Shown one piece after another: positions 46,309 through 56,005 of a DNA stretch of 64,000 nt (positions are counted from its first letter, which is position 1; the number at the start of each line of letters is the position of its first letter). Position numbers and translations under genes: made by a program. The stretch spans positions 372,001 through 436,000 of the forward strand of contig NZ_JPRH01000002.1 in NCBI RefSeq assembly GCF_000737705.1, read 5' to 3'. The notes beneath the pieces are model-generated. The model did not search any database. It was not told the origin of the DNA and worked only from the letters and a program-made list of their open reading frames with translations. The DNA is from Chryseobacterium soli. Lineage in GTDB: Bacteria > Bacteroidota > Bacteroidia > Flavobacteriales > Weeksellaceae.

Positions 46309-48431
46309 TATTTAAAAACCTTCTGAATGATTTTTCCGATTTCCATAAAATCACCATGATTACCCACGGCACGAATTTCAGGACTGTTTTTATCATATTC
46401 AGAGAACGGAAAAATGAGAAGATAATTATTGCTGTTTAAATTTCTGTTCAACAATTCCGGGATCAGCCTCATCCTTGGGATGTACGACGGCATGCCGCGT
46501 TTGGCCATAAAGAGGATTAATGCTTCATCTTCTTTCAGCTGGGCTGCGGTTTTCTCACCATCGCTCCACGTACTCATAATGATGAATTCAGCTTCTATAT
46601 TGGCCTTTTTAATAATCTTCTGAAGGATGTCCAAAATGTTTTCCGGAGCATAAAACACCAATGTAGCTCCTGAGTTTCTTGCAATATTCCATACTCTCAG
46701 CAGTGCATGGAAAAATCCGGCTTCCTTATGGGCATTTTGAGGCAGCATTACCGCATATTTTTTTATGGTAGATACAGGCTGAGCAGCATGATACACCAAT
46801 ATGTTGACATCATCATTCTGAAGGTAACCGTTATACAGGTTGTAGACAAAAGACTGCGAGAAGCCTTTTTCATTTTCAATTCCGATGATCAGATCAGTTA
46901 TTTTCTGCTCTTTGATGACATTATTAACCCCGTTGATCACATCATTGTCATATCTTTTAAGAGGTTGTAACTTAACATCTGCGGCCGCGGCCGCATCTGC
47001 TGCCTGGTGAAGCAGTTTTTCTGCATTCTTTACGGAAGATTCATTTTTATCTTCATTAATCACATTCAGGGCAAAGAAATTTTCTATATTGGAATGGGCC
47101 TTTATCAGAATTCCCAGATTGATCATCCTGTCCACCGTCTCTTCGTGGTTGATGGCCAAGAGGATATTTTCTTCTTCATGACTGTTTCCGGACACGGTAT
47201 CTTCATTATCGCTTTCTGCAATCTTTTGGGCACTGGCCATTGAAATGAAGGACGAAATCGTACATGAAATAAGGATCAGCAGAATACTGCCGTTCAGAAC
47301 GTGTTCATTTAATAATCTCACCGGTTCTCCCGTTTCAGTTTCAGAAAGAATGATATTATAACCGACCATAACAGAGGCAAGGGTAGCGGCTGCCGAAGCA
47401 GAGCTTAGTCCAAAAATAAGTTTCCCTTCCTCCTTAGAAAGCCTGAATGTTTTTTGAGTGGCCACTGCCGATAAATATTTTCCTCCGATTGAAGCCACTA
47501 GCATGATAGCTGCGACTTCCAGTGTTTCCCAGCTTTTAAAAAAGACTGTAAAATCAATCAGCATTCCAACACTGATCAGAAAGAACGGGATAAAAATAGC
47601 ATTTCCCACAAATTCTACCCTGTTCATCAGAGAAGAGGTATGTGGAATCAACCTGTTCAGCGCCAATCCTGCAAAGAATGCTCCGATAATCGCTTCAACT
47701 CCTGCGAGCTCAGCCAGCATCGCTGCCAGATAGATCATCACCAGTACAAAAATATATTGTGAAATTTTATCATCCACTTTTTTGAAAAACCATCGCCCTA
47801 TGATAGGAAATACAATCAGCACAATTAAGGCAAAGACTACAAACGAAACCGAAAGTTTAACCCAAAATTCTGTACCCACATCACCTTGTGACATTCCTAC
47901 GATAACGGCAAGCACCAATAGTGCGAGAATATCCGTAATCATGGTGCCTCCAACGGTAATATTAACGGCCTTATTTTTTGCGATTCCCAATTTGCTCACC
48001 AATGGATAGGCAATCAAGGTATGAGAAGAAAAAAGACTGGCAAAAAGGATAGAGGTAAGCATCGAAAAATGCAGCAGATAGTATCCACCCAGATATCCCA
48101 AAACAAAAGGCACGGTAAAAGTGTAAATTCCGAAAGTAAGGCTCTTCCATTTGTTCTTTTTAAAGTCACCCATATCAATCTCCAGGCCTGCCAGAAACAT
48201 GATGTAAAGCAGCCCGGTAGTTCCCGTTACCACAATACTGCTGTCTCGTGAGAGAACATTAAAACCATTGGGACCTATGACGGCACCGGCAATAATAAGA
48301 CCCAATAAATGCGGAACCTTAATCTTATTCAGTAAAAGAGGAGCGGCAAGAATGATAATCAGTACCAATAAAAATTTCAGTACCGGATCTTCTATGGGAA
48401 AAGTCAGGTTATGTATACTCAGTAAAGTCAT
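46308..48431 (-). CDS. CPA2 cation:proton antiporter with USP-like tail
   Basis: A 707-residue protein. Residues ~1-400 hold about 12 spans of the Na+/H+ exchanger fold of the KefB/CPA2 type (NKIKVPHLLGLIIAGAVIGPNGF, LAGLEIDM, GVEAIIGAFFAGLALNRLIP). The C-terminal half (~420-700) is cytosolic; its first part (ENILLAINHEETVDRMINLGILIKA ... LIIGIEN) resembles a universal-stress-protein domain, often fused to such antiporters in Bacteroidota. It swaps Na+ or K+ against H+. It starts 6 nt after the stop of the lipoprotein gene, so they form an operon. Confidence 0.87.
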   Translation of the reverse strand: MTLLSIHNLTFPIEDPVLKFLLVLIIILAAPLLLNKIKVPHLLGLIIAGAVIGPNGFNVLSRDSSIVVTGTTGLLYIMFLAGLEIDMGDFKKNKWKSLTFGIYTFTVPFVLGYLGGYYLLHFSMLTSILFASLFSSHTLIAYPLVSKLGIAKNKAVNITVGGTMITDILALLVLAVIVGMSQGDVGTEFWVKLSVSFVVFALIVLIVFPIIGRWFFKKVDDKISQYIFVLVMIYLAAMLAELAGVEAIIGAFFAGLALNRLIPHTSSLMNRVEFVGNAIFIPFFLISVGMLIDFTVFFKSWETLEVAAIMLVASIGGKYLSAVATQKTFRLSKEEGKLIFGLSSASAAATLASVMVGYNIILSETETGEPVRLLNEHVLNGSILLILISCTISSFISMASAQKIAESDNEDTVSGNSHEEENILLAINHEETVDRMINLGILIKAHSNIENFFALNVINEDKNESSVKNAEKLLHQAADAAAAADVKLQPLKRYDNDVINGVNNVIKEQKITDLIIGIENEKGFSQSFVYNLYNGYLQNDDVNILVYHAAQPVSTIKKYAVMLPQNAHKEAGFFHALLRVWNIARNSGATLVFYAPENILDILQKIIKKANIEAEFIIMSTWSDGEKTAAQLKEDEALILFMAKRGMPSYIPRMRLIPELLNRNLNSNNYLLIFPFSEYDKNSPEIRAVGNHGDFMEIGKIIQKVFK

Positions 48432-48437
48432 AAGTGT

Positions 48438-49004
48438 TTATTTGGTGGGACGTACTAATTCAACAGAGAATTTTGCGGTACAGCCGTTATCGGTCATGAT
48501 GGTTCTTGTGCCCTTGATTTTGTTGGCAGAAATTTCATTGAGAAGAACGTTCATTTCAACATTTTTCTTGGCTGTAGAATCGGTTTTGAAATTAAGTCTG
48601 ATCTCATTATTTTCAAACTTTCCGGAGTACTGTCTTACCAGATTATTGTTGTTGATGATTTTCGTTGTCAGGTGGGTAGAATCACTGTCGAACTCCCAAA
48701 GGTCCGTCCGCTGGTCACCGATGACATAATCGCTGCAGTTAGATTCCGTACAGATTACTTTACCGGTCCATGGGCCGGAAACTTCGATTGGCCAAAGTGT
48801 AATGGCCCCAGAATCTTTTTTTGCAAAAATGCTGTCCTTCATTTTTAATAAAGAGCGGTATTCAGATTCTTTATTGGCAAATAGTTTCTCTTTTTCGAGC
48901 AGTTGTTTCTCTCTTTCTATCAGGCTTTTCTCCTTTTCTTTATAATCACAGCTTATGAAAAGAAAAGACGCCGTAAAAAGGATGAAAAATGTGTTTTTTA
49001 GCAT
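48438..49004 (-). CDS. Lipoprotein with coiled coil, unknown function
   Basis: A 188-residue lipoprotein: lipobox FLFISC (cysteine at ~19), then a charged coiled coil (~22-62, EKEKSLIEREKQLLEKEKLF...), then a beta-rich domain with GPWTGKVICTESNCSDY and a CTAKFSVELVRP end. The C-terminal part looks lipocalin-like, with conserved GxW at the start of the barrel. Upstream partner of the antiporter gene, 6 nt away. Function unknown. Confidence 0.65.
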   Translation of the reverse strand: MLKNTFFILFTASFLFISCDYKEKEKSLIEREKQLLEKEKLFANKESEYRSLLKMKDSIFAKKDSGAITLWPIEVSGPWTGKVICTESNCSDYVIGDQRTDLWEFDSDSTHLTTKIINNNNLVRQYSGKFENNEIRLNFKTDSTAKKNVEMNVLLNEISANKIKGTRTIMTDNGCTAKFSVELVRPTK

Positions 49005-49141
49005 ATTGTAAATGTTGGCGTAAACAATATAGGAAAAAAAAGGGAGATGGGAAAATGGCTGTATACAGGAAAAGAGCTTTAAATAATAGAAATCACGACA
49101 TATAAAACAGGGATTTGTATTCCTTTATTGCTCATTACATA

Positions 49142-50047
49142 TCACTCAATTTTCTGTCTTTTAAACATTTCAGGTTTATAATTGATGATAAAAACCCCAC
49201 AGATAATTAAAACGGCCGCCATAATAAATTTTACAGAGATTTTTTCATCCATAATCAGCCAGCCTAAAAATATAGCGATAATCGTATTAATATAGGCAAG
49301 TATAGAAACCTGCACCGGAGAAATCTTGGTTAAAGCATAATGAAAGGCGAAAAAAGCAGCTACAGAACCGAAAACAGCCAGATACAGCATAGCAAAAATA
49401 CTTTTAAGGGTCCAGCTTTCAAAATGATAGCTTTCTGAAAAGATAAAAGCAAAAATAATCTGAATGATTCCCGCGAATAAGAACTGGTAAAATAAATTCA
49501 GGGAGATATTTCCGCTTTGAATATTTAATTTCTTAGTGAAAATAGTTCCTGAGGCCCATCCGGTAATGGCACAGAATAAAAAGATAATTCCCATTCTGTA
49601 ATCGGGATTCGCCAAATCCTGCAGTCCGTCCCAGAAGATAAAAAGAATACCGCTGAAACACATTAAAACCCCTGTCAAAGCTTTAAAGCTGAATTTTTGC
49701 AATCCAATCGCCACGCTTCCAAGAAATACCAAAATAGGAGAGGAGGCACTGATAAGTGAAGCGACACTGCTTGATACACTTTCTTCAGCTACCGTAGTCA
49801 TTCCATTGGCAACAATCAGCATTAATGTAGAAAAAACAATCTGATACCCAAGGTTCTTCCAGCCAATCCACTTGAATTCTTTTCGTGATAATAGCACAAT
49901 AAGCATAATGATGGAGGCTAAAAACTGCCGTATTCCTGCTACAAACCATGCAGGAATTGTTTCCACGGCAACACGGATCGCCAGAAAGGTTGTTCCCCAT
50001 ACGAGAGCAACGGTAATCACTGCAAAAATAAGTTTGTAATCTTTCAA
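49142..50047 (-). CDS. EamA/DMT family transporter
   Basis: A 301-residue drug/metabolite transporter with ten spans in two EamA repeats (first: LVWGTTFLAIRVAVETIPAWFVAGIR; second: GWASGTIFTKKL ... VFGSVAAFFAFHYALTKISPVQVSI). Members export amino acids, metabolites or drugs. The start is TTG at 50047: an upstream TTG at 50071 overlaps the TATATTTG box at 50069-50076, so the shorter start (MKDYKLIFAVITVAL) is preferred. The substrate is unknown. Confidence 0.85.
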   Translation of the reverse strand: MKDYKLIFAVITVALVWGTTFLAIRVAVETIPAWFVAGIRQFLASIIMLIVLLSRKEFKWIGWKNLGYQIVFSTLMLIVANGMTTVAEESVSSSVASLISASSPILVFLGSVAIGLQKFSFKALTGVLMCFSGILFIFWDGLQDLANPDYRMGIIFLFCAITGWASGTIFTKKLNIQSGNISLNLFYQFLFAGIIQIIFAFIFSESYHFESWTLKSIFAMLYLAVFGSVAAFFAFHYALTKISPVQVSILAYINTIIAIFLGWLIMDEKISVKFIMAAVLIICGVFIINYKPEMFKRQKIE

Positions 50048-50068
50048 AATATAGGATGAACTAACTGG

Positions 50069-50076
50069 CAAATATA
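50069..50076 (-). promoter_or_regulatory. TAnnTTTG -7 box for the EamA gene
   Basis: Minus-strand TATATTTG, 21 nt before the TTG start at 50047; it decides the start position. Confidence 0.45.
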
Positions 50077-50253
50077 TTTATTCTGAAACGATCGGGATGG
50101 ATACAGTTTGATTAATTTGAATGGAAACAGAAAGAACTTTGTGAATAGTTAATGGTGAATTTTGCTTGACAAGTAAATTGGCAGGGATTAAAACTTGATT
50201 ATGAAAATGAATTCACTATTGACAATTCACCCTTTTACAATTTTAAAATTCTT

Positions 50254-50261
50254 TATCTTTG
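50254..50261 (+). promoter_or_regulatory. TAnnTTTG -7 box for purE
   Basis: TATCTTTG ends 21 nt before the ATG at 50283. The 50072-50253 gap holds no gene I recognise. Confidence 0.45.
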
Positions 50262-50282
50262 AACATCTAATAAAAATTGAAG

Positions 50283-50786
50283 ATGGTAGGAATTATTATG
50301 GGCAGCCAGAGCGATCTGCCGATCATGGAACAGGCAGCAAATTTTCTGAAAAGTATGGATATTCCCTATGAATTAACCGTAGTTTCAGCGCACAGAACAC
50401 CGGAAAGAATGTTCGACTATGCCAAGACGGCACAGCAAAGAGGCCTGAAAGTAATTGTTGCAGGAGCAGGAGGTGCAGCACACCTTCCCGGAATGGTGGC
50501 CAGCTGCACAACATTGCCTGTGATCGGAGTGCCGATTTTGTCAAGCAATTCCATCGATGGTTGGGATTCTGTATTGTCTATCCTTCAAATGCCCGGAGGT
50601 ATTCCGGTAGCTACAGTAGCTTTAAACGGAGCGTTGAATGCAGGAATTCTGGCAGCTAAAATTTTAGGAAGCGGAAACCCTGAAGTAGCAGAAAAGCTTC
50701 AAAAATATCAGGATACCTTAAAAGATAAAGTATTGGGAACTGTGGATGATATCAAAGCACAGCATCCTAATCAATATGATAAATAA
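50283..50786 (+). CDS. purE: N5-carboxyaminoimidazole ribonucleotide mutase
   Basis: A 167-residue class I PurE. MVGIIMGSQSDLPIMEQAANF is the family start (GSxSD motif), followed by VSAHRTPERMFDYA with the active-site histidine, AGAGGAAHLPGMVA and SIDGWDSVLSILQMPGGIPVATVAL. It moves the carboxylate from N5 to C4 of CAIR, working with PurK (44568-45677). ATG at 50283 was taken, the TTG 6 nt upstream being less likely. A terminator follows. Confidence 0.95.
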   Translation: MVGIIMGSQSDLPIMEQAANFLKSMDIPYELTVVSAHRTPERMFDYAKTAQQRGLKVIVAGAGGAAHLPGMVASCTTLPVIGVPILSSNSIDGWDSVLSILQMPGGIPVATVALNGALNAGILAAKILGSGNPEVAEKLQKYQDTLKDKVLGTVDDIKAQHPNQYDK

Positions 50787-50790
50787 TTAA

Positions 50791-50826
50791 AAACAAAGCC
50801 CAGCTATTTCAGCTGGGCTTTGTTTT
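50791..50826. terminator. Intrinsic terminator between purE and the surface protein gene
   Basis: A 15-bp stem (AAACAAAGCCCAGCT / AGCTGGGCTTTGTTT) with a 5-nt loop, T-rich on both flanks. Confidence 0.85.
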
Positions 50827-50828
50827 AT

Positions 50829-52451
50829 TTACTTTTTGATGAATTTCAATGTATGGATTTTATCTTTAGTCATAATCTGTAAGAAATAATTTCCTGGAGT
50901 TAAAGTCTCTATGTTAATCATATCTTTTGTTAAAGAATCTTTGGCGACTATTCTGCCTGATGCATCCAGAATCACATAACTTTTGACATCCGTGATGTTG
51001 TTAATATAAATAAAATGCTCTGCCGGATTGGGAAATATTGCAGGAGCATTGGCAGAAAATACCTCAGAAACTCCAAGCATTCTGCATTCTCCGATATTGT
51101 CACCGCTGAATGTCCATCCTTTGCTGATAAGGGTATCTCTCCACACAGAAGCATCAGGAGAATATACATAAGGAGAAAGTGGCCCCAGCATAAGGTTATT
51201 AGGAGTTTCCGGATTTTGTGCCCATCCTTTCAATGTTTGGCTGTAGTTGTTACAATCCAGCCCACTGTGGTAAATCATCAGTAGTGGGGTGGTGAGCGCT
51301 TTTATATTCCAGGTTGCTAGGGATTGATTAAAGCTCGGTGAATCTGAAAATAAAGACATCATATTGGTTACTTTACGGGTATCCCAACTATCCAGAGGCT
51401 GATTAAAACTTGCAGCATTGGAGAAAGAAGTATTCATGTTGGTGACATTGCTTACATTCCATGTATTGAGAGGCTGGTTGAAAACCATAAGACCATGAAA
51501 TATGTGCTCCATATTAACGACGCTCGAAGTATTCCATGCGGACAGAGGCTGGTTGAAATTAGCAATGAAATGAAACATATAAGAAATATCTTTTACCTTA
51601 GAAACATCCCATTGATCCATGGGCTGGTTGTATGAATTACAGGCCGCAAACATATAAGACATATTCGTTACATTAGAAACATTCCAGCTGTTGAGATTCT
51701 GGTTGAAAGCCTTTCTTTCATTGAACAAATAACTCATATTTTCAGCAGAAGAAGTATCCCATGAGCCGATAGGAGGATTGAAAAAATCAGGCTGTGTATT
51801 ACCATTATTCGTGGAAAATCCAAACATTGATTTGAAATTTTTAACAGCGGAAGTATTCCACGATGCCATAGAAGGATTTCCGGAAAATTGGTAGGCATTA
51901 TGGAACATATAGGAAGCATCGGTAACTCCGGAGAGATCAGGCGCATCTGTTGCTGTCAGCTGCATATTTTTACACTCAACGAATGCTGCATTCATCGTGT
52001 CCCAATGAATATTTCCCCATTGTTCAATAGCGGCAAGCTTTTCTGTACTGCCAAATAAGGTCCATGACAGTATAGTTCCGTTATTCATGATCACATTTGG
52101 AATACCGAATTGTATCTGCCTGAACATTCCATTGCCATTGCTTACTTTCACCCTGTAATTTGCTGCTGCGGGATTAGGATGCCATGGGGTTCCGAAATCA
52201 ATCAGGACCTGCAGGGTAGAGGTTACATTTTGCATGATACCGGAATGCTGGGGGTAGCCCACTTCTTCCCAGGCAATCGTATAATTTTCGCCGATACCGG
52301 GAAACCATATTTGGGTATTGGTTGTAGCTGAAGGGGCACTTACTGGTGGTGATGTATTGCCTGGCTTCCATATGGTAATAAACTCCCCTTGTGCACTCAC
52401 GGACTGAAATAAAAATCCAAAAAGAATAAGGATTGAAAGTTTTCGAAGCAT
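50829..52451 (-). CDS. T9SS cargo with DUF285 repeats, copy 1
   Basis: A 540-residue secreted protein: signal peptide ~1-20, N-terminal domain (FITIWKPGNTSPP ... PGIGENYTIAWEEVGYP), then about nine 24-25-residue DUF285 repeats between ~165 and 410, with units such as FNQPLNTWNVSNVTNMNTSF. DUF285 repeats form solenoids found in Mycoplasma and BspA-like surface proteins. The last ~70 residues are a Por secretion tail (FPNPAEHFIYINN ... IHTLKFIKK). It has a near-twin immediately upstream (52491-54110), evidence of tandem duplication. Likely a surface adhesin; no catalytic motif. Confidence 0.82.
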   Translation of the reverse strand: MLRKLSILILFGFLFQSVSAQGEFITIWKPGNTSPPVSAPSATTNTQIWFPGIGENYTIAWEEVGYPQHSGIMQNVTSTLQVLIDFGTPWHPNPAAANYRVKVSNGNGMFRQIQFGIPNVIMNNGTILSWTLFGSTEKLAAIEQWGNIHWDTMNAAFVECKNMQLTATDAPDLSGVTDASYMFHNAYQFSGNPSMASWNTSAVKNFKSMFGFSTNNGNTQPDFFNPPIGSWDTSSAENMSYLFNERKAFNQNLNSWNVSNVTNMSYMFAACNSYNQPMDQWDVSKVKDISYMFHFIANFNQPLSAWNTSSVVNMEHIFHGLMVFNQPLNTWNVSNVTNMNTSFSNAASFNQPLDSWDTRKVTNMMSLFSDSPSFNQSLATWNIKALTTPLLMIYHSGLDCNNYSQTLKGWAQNPETPNNLMLGPLSPYVYSPDASVWRDTLISKGWTFSGDNIGECRMLGVSEVFSANAPAIFPNPAEHFIYINNITDVKSYVILDASGRIVAKDSLTKDMINIETLTPGNYFLQIMTKDKIHTLKFIKK

Positions 52452-52490
52452 ATTAGTTGTGTTTGGGTTATTGTTTTTAGTGTTTATTTA

Positions 52491-54110
52491 TTATTTTTTG
52501 ATGAATTTAAAAGATTGAATATTTTCTTTTGAAATGACCTGCAGGATATAATTTCCCGGAGTTAAATATTCTACGTTAACAGCATCTTTTGTAAAAACAT
52601 CTTTGGCTACTATTCTGCCCGATGCATCCAGAATTACATAGCTTTTCATATTTGAGATATTTTTGATATAAATAAAATGCTCTGCCGGATTGGGAAATAT
52701 AGTAGGAGCACTGGCTGGAGATGTGTCAGAAACTCCAAGCATTCTGCATTCTCCGATATTATCACCAATGAATGTCCATCCTTTGCTGACAAGGGCATCT
52801 CTCCATACTGAAACATCAGGAGAATATACATAGGGTGAGAGTGGCCCCAGCATAAGGTTATTAGGTGTTTCCTGATTCTGTGCCCATCCTTTCAATGTTT
52901 GGCTGTAGTTGTTACAGTCCAGTCCAGCTTCAGTAATCATCCAAAGTGGTGATGTTAAAGATCTAAGATTCCATGTTTCAAGAGATTGGTTAAAACTTGT
53001 GGCATTCGAAAATAAAGACATCATATTGGTTACTTTTCGGGTATCCCATGTACTCAAGGGCTGGTTGAAACTGGAGGCACTGGAGAAAGACGTATCCATA
53101 TTGGTCACATTGCTTACATTCCAGGTTTCCAAAGGCTGGTTGAAGGCTGCATCCCCGTGAAATATGTGCTCCATATTAACAACATTAGAAGTATTCCATG
53201 TACTGAGTGACTGGTTGAAATCAGGGATATAATGAAACATATAGGATATATCTTTTGCATTGGAAACATCCCATTGGTCTACAGGCTGGTTGAAGGAATC
53301 GCACGAAGCAAACATGAATGAAAAGTCTTTTACATTTGACACATTCCAGCTATTCAGATTCTGATTGAATGATTTTCTGCTATTAAACATAAAACTCAGA
53401 TTTTCTGCAGACGAAGTATTCCATGAGCTGACAGGAGGATTGAAAGAATCCGGAGGAACAGTCAAATTATTGGCCCCGTATGCGAACATGGATCTGAAGT
53501 TTTTAATGGTAGAGGTGTCCCAAAAGGCCATCGAAGAATTTCCAAAGAACTTCATAGCATTGTGGAACATGTAAGAAGCGTCTGTAACCCCTGAAAGATC
53601 AGGGATATCCGTTGCACTCATCTGCATATTTTTACACTCAACGAATGCTGCATTCATAGAATCCCAATGAATATGCCCCCACTGTTCAATATCAATCAGT
53701 TTTTCTGAACTGCCAAATAGAGTCCACGACAATACAACGCCGGAAAGGACTACAATATTGGGAATTCCGAATTTCAGGTGTTTGAAAGTTCCGTTACCAT
53801 TACTTACTTTCAGCCTGTACGTTGCTGCTGAAGGGGTGGGATTCAATGGGGTTCCGAAATCGACGAGGATTTGTAGAGTAGAGCTTATATTTTGCATCGT
53901 ACCGGAATGTTGCGGGTAGCCCACTTCTTCCCATGCAATGGTGTAATTTTCTCCTACACCGGGAAACCATATTTGGTTAGAATTTGTTTGTGAAGGAGCA
54001 TTAACGGGTGGGGAAGTATTGCCGGGTTTCCATATAGTAATAAACTCATTTTGGGCTTTAATTTGGAGTAGAAAAATTAATAAAGAGAAGGTTAGTAGTT
54101 TTTTAATCAT
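52491..54110 (-). CDS. T9SS cargo with DUF285 repeats, copy 2
   Basis: A 539-residue paralogue of 50829-52451 with the same layout: signal peptide ~1-19, N-terminal FITIWKPGNTSPP domain, nine DUF285 repeats, and a Por secretion tail. The two share most residues throughout, including WAQNPETPNNLMLGPLSPY-type stretches (here WAQNQETPNN), so they arose by recent tandem duplication. Differences cluster in the repeat units. The 39-nt gap between the copies suggests they may be co-transcribed. Confidence 0.82.
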   Translation of the reverse strand: MIKKLLTFSLLIFLLQIKAQNEFITIWKPGNTSPPVNAPSQTNSNQIWFPGVGENYTIAWEEVGYPQHSGTMQNISSTLQILVDFGTPLNPTPSAATYRLKVSNGNGTFKHLKFGIPNIVVLSGVVLSWTLFGSSEKLIDIEQWGHIHWDSMNAAFVECKNMQMSATDIPDLSGVTDASYMFHNAMKFFGNSSMAFWDTSTIKNFRSMFAYGANNLTVPPDSFNPPVSSWNTSSAENLSFMFNSRKSFNQNLNSWNVSNVKDFSFMFASCDSFNQPVDQWDVSNAKDISYMFHYIPDFNQSLSTWNTSNVVNMEHIFHGDAAFNQPLETWNVSNVTNMDTSFSSASSFNQPLSTWDTRKVTNMMSLFSNATSFNQSLETWNLRSLTSPLWMITEAGLDCNNYSQTLKGWAQNQETPNNLMLGPLSPYVYSPDVSVWRDALVSKGWTFIGDNIGECRMLGVSDTSPASAPTIFPNPAEHFIYIKNISNMKSYVILDASGRIVAKDVFTKDAVNVEYLTPGNYILQVISKENIQSFKFIKK

Positions 54111-54342
54111 AAATCAATATTTTGAGAAATAAATATAGATAAATAAATAAAACCCTGCAAATCGTAATAAATTATATGGTTTAATCCTGTTTTTATTGAT
54201 ATTTTATTAGACTCAGGAAGATGAATTGAAAAAAACTACTGTGATCTCAACAGGAGAAAGAGGATGTATAAAAAACTCTTCAAATTTGGAGAACTGTATA
54301 TTATTTATATAAACAAACCTAAGGAAAATACAGTAATACAAT

Positions 54343-54396
54343 TCCCTTCCTTTGGAGGGGTGGCGAAAATTCAGAATGAATTTTTGACGGGGTGGT
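54343..54396. repeat. Short intergenic repeat with two hairpins
   Basis: CCCTTCC-TTT-GGAGGGG is followed by AAAATTC-N5-GAATTTTT and a GACGGGGTGG end. Elements of this build recur between genes in Flavobacteriia. Only one copy is in this window. The rest of the 54111-54525 gap has no gene I recognise. Confidence 0.45.
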
Positions 54397-54459
54397 AAAA
54401 AAAGCGAATAGTCAATTTGATTTGCTTGCCAATTTTAATTGCTTGGTTTTTAAAATAAA

Positions 54460-54486
54460 AAAACTCTCCAAAAGTTGGAGAGTTTC
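54460..54486. terminator. Intrinsic terminator downstream of ahcY
   Basis: Stem AAACTCTCCAA / TTGGAGAGTTT with a short loop; A/T-rich flanks; located after the minus-strand ahcY gene. Confidence 0.7.
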
Positions 54487-54496
54487 TATATGTTGA

Positions 54497-54520
54497 GATC
54501 CTTCGACAAGCTCAGGATAC
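54497..54520. repeat. Short palindromic dispersed repeat (CTTCGACAAGCTCAGG type)
   Basis: ATCCT and AGGAT flank a CTTCGACAAGCTC core, a short element widespread in bacterial intergenic regions. One copy here, between ahcY and its terminator. Confidence 0.4.
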
Positions 54521-54525
54521 CATTT

Positions 54526-55839
54526 TTAGTATCTGTAGTATTCAGGCTTGAATGGCCCTTTTACGTCAACACCGATGTATTCAGCTTGTTCAGGAGAAAG
54601 AGTTTCCAGTTCTACGCTTAATTTCTTAAGGTGTAAAGCAGCTACTTTTTCATCTAAATGTTTTGGCAACATGTATACTTCGTTTCCGTACGCAGTAGAA
54701 TTAGTCCATAATTCGATCTGTGCCAACGTCTGATTAGAGAAAGAGTTAGACATTACAAAACTTGGGTGTCCTGTTGCACAACCTAAGTTTACCAATCTTC
54801 CTTCTGCAAGGATGATTACTTCTTTACCTTCAATGGTATAGATATCTACCTGAGGTTTCACTTCAGATTTTGTAGAACCGTAGTTTTTGTTTAACCATGC
54901 CATATCGATTTCGTTGTCGAAGTGACCTATGTTACAAACTACCGCTTTATCTTTCATTTTAAGGAAATGTTCCCCTCTTACGATATTAAAGTTACCGGTT
55001 GTTGTGATGATAATATCTGCGTTATCCACTACAGTATCCAGTCTTTTTACTTCGTAACCGTCCATTGCAGCCTGAAGCGCACAGATTGGATCGATTTCAG
55101 TAACAGTAACGATAGAACCCGCTCCTCTGAAAGAAGCAGCAGTACCTTTACCTACGTCTCCGTATCCGCAAACTACCACTCTTTTTCCAGCCAACATTAA
55201 GTCTGTAGCTCTTCTTACAGCATCTACTGCAGATTCTTTACATCCGTATTTGTTGTCGAATTTAGATTTAGTTACAGAATCGTTAACGTTGATTGCAGGC
55301 ATTACCAAAGTTCCGTTTTTCATTCTTTCGTACAATCTATGTACTCCAGTAGTTGTTTCTTCAGAAAGACCTTTGATATCCTTAGTGAATTCAGGGTATT
55401 TGTCAAAAACCATATTGGTTAAATCTCCACCGTCATCAAGGATCATGTTCAATGGTTTTCTGTCTTCACCAAAGAATAAAGTCTGCTCAATACACCAATC
55501 AAATTCTTCTTCGTTTAAACCTTTCCAGGCATAAACAGGAATTCCTGCAGCAGCAATAGCAGCCGCAGCGTGATCTTGTGTAGAGAAAATATTACAAGAA
55601 GACCAGGTAACTTCAGCACCCAGCGCTACCAATGTTTCGATAAGCACAGCCGTTTGGATCGTCATGTGAAGACATCCGGCAATTCTTGCTCCTTTTAAAG
55701 GCTGAGATGGACCATATTCTTCACGAATAGACATCAAACCCGGCATTTCTGCCTCAGCAAGAGTAATTTCTTTTCTTCCCCATTCTGCCAGGGAAATATC
55801 CTTAACTTTATAAGGAACATATTGCGTTGTAGTACTCAT
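54526..55839 (-). CDS. ahcY: Adenosylhomocysteinase
   Basis: A 437-residue SAH hydrolase. NAD-binding [17 protein letters not shown], the substrate/catalytic segments [23 protein letters not shown] and the C-terminal [18 protein letters not shown] are all present. It splits S-adenosylhomocysteine into adenosine and homocysteine in the methyl cycle. Length and the C-terminal KPEYYRY tail, which inserts in the neighbouring subunit, are typical of the bacterial tetramer. Its -7 box (TAATTTTG) lies at 55879-55886. Confidence 0.96.
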   Translation of the reverse strand: MSTTTQYVPYKVKDISLAEWGRKEITLAEAEMPGLMSIREEYGPSQPLKGARIAGCLHMTIQTAVLIETLVALGAEVTWSSCNIFSTQDHAAAAIAAAGIPVYAWKGLNEEEFDWCIEQTLFFGEDRKPLNMILDDGGDLTNMVFDKYPEFTKDIKGLSEETTTGVHRLYERMKNGTLVMPAINVNDSVTKSKFDNKYGCKESAVDAVRRATDLMLAGKRVVVCGYGDVGKGTAASFRGAGSIVTVTEIDPICALQAAMDGYEVKRLDTVVDNADIIITTTGNFNIVRGEHFLKMKDKAVVCNIGHFDNEIDMAWLNKNYGSTKSEVKPQVDIYTIEGKEVIILAEGRLVNLGCATGHPSFVMSNSFSNQTLAQIELWTNSTAYGNEVYMLPKHLDEKVAALHLKKLSVELETLSPEQAEYIGVDVKGPFKPEYYRY

Positions 55840-55878
55840 ATGTGATGAATCAATTTAAATTCGGTTGATAATAAGCTA

Positions 55879-55886
55879 CAAAATTA
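55879..55886 (-). promoter_or_regulatory. TAnnTTTG -7 box for ahcY
   Basis: Minus-strand TAATTTTG, 39 nt upstream of the ATG at 55839. Confidence 0.4.
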
Positions 55887-55978
55887 CAATTAATAATTAA
55901 GATATAAAAACGGGACCTCAAGTTCTGTTGATGAGATTATACAGGGTATTTTGTTATTTTTATTTAATCTAAATAATG

Positions 55979-55986
55979 TATTTTTG
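55979..55986 (+). promoter_or_regulatory. TAnnTTTG -7 box for the HugZ-like gene
   Basis: TATTTTTG, 19 nt upstream of the ATG at 56006; a TTTG at 55950-55953 is 25 nt away, slightly too far. Confidence 0.45.
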
Positions 55987-56005
55987 TCTTCATAAATAAT
56001 ATACG

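Noticed and set aside
46981..46994. GC-rich GCGGCCGCGGCCGC stretch in an AT-rich genome
   Set aside because: It encodes a run of alanines inside the antiporter frame and is explained by codon choice.
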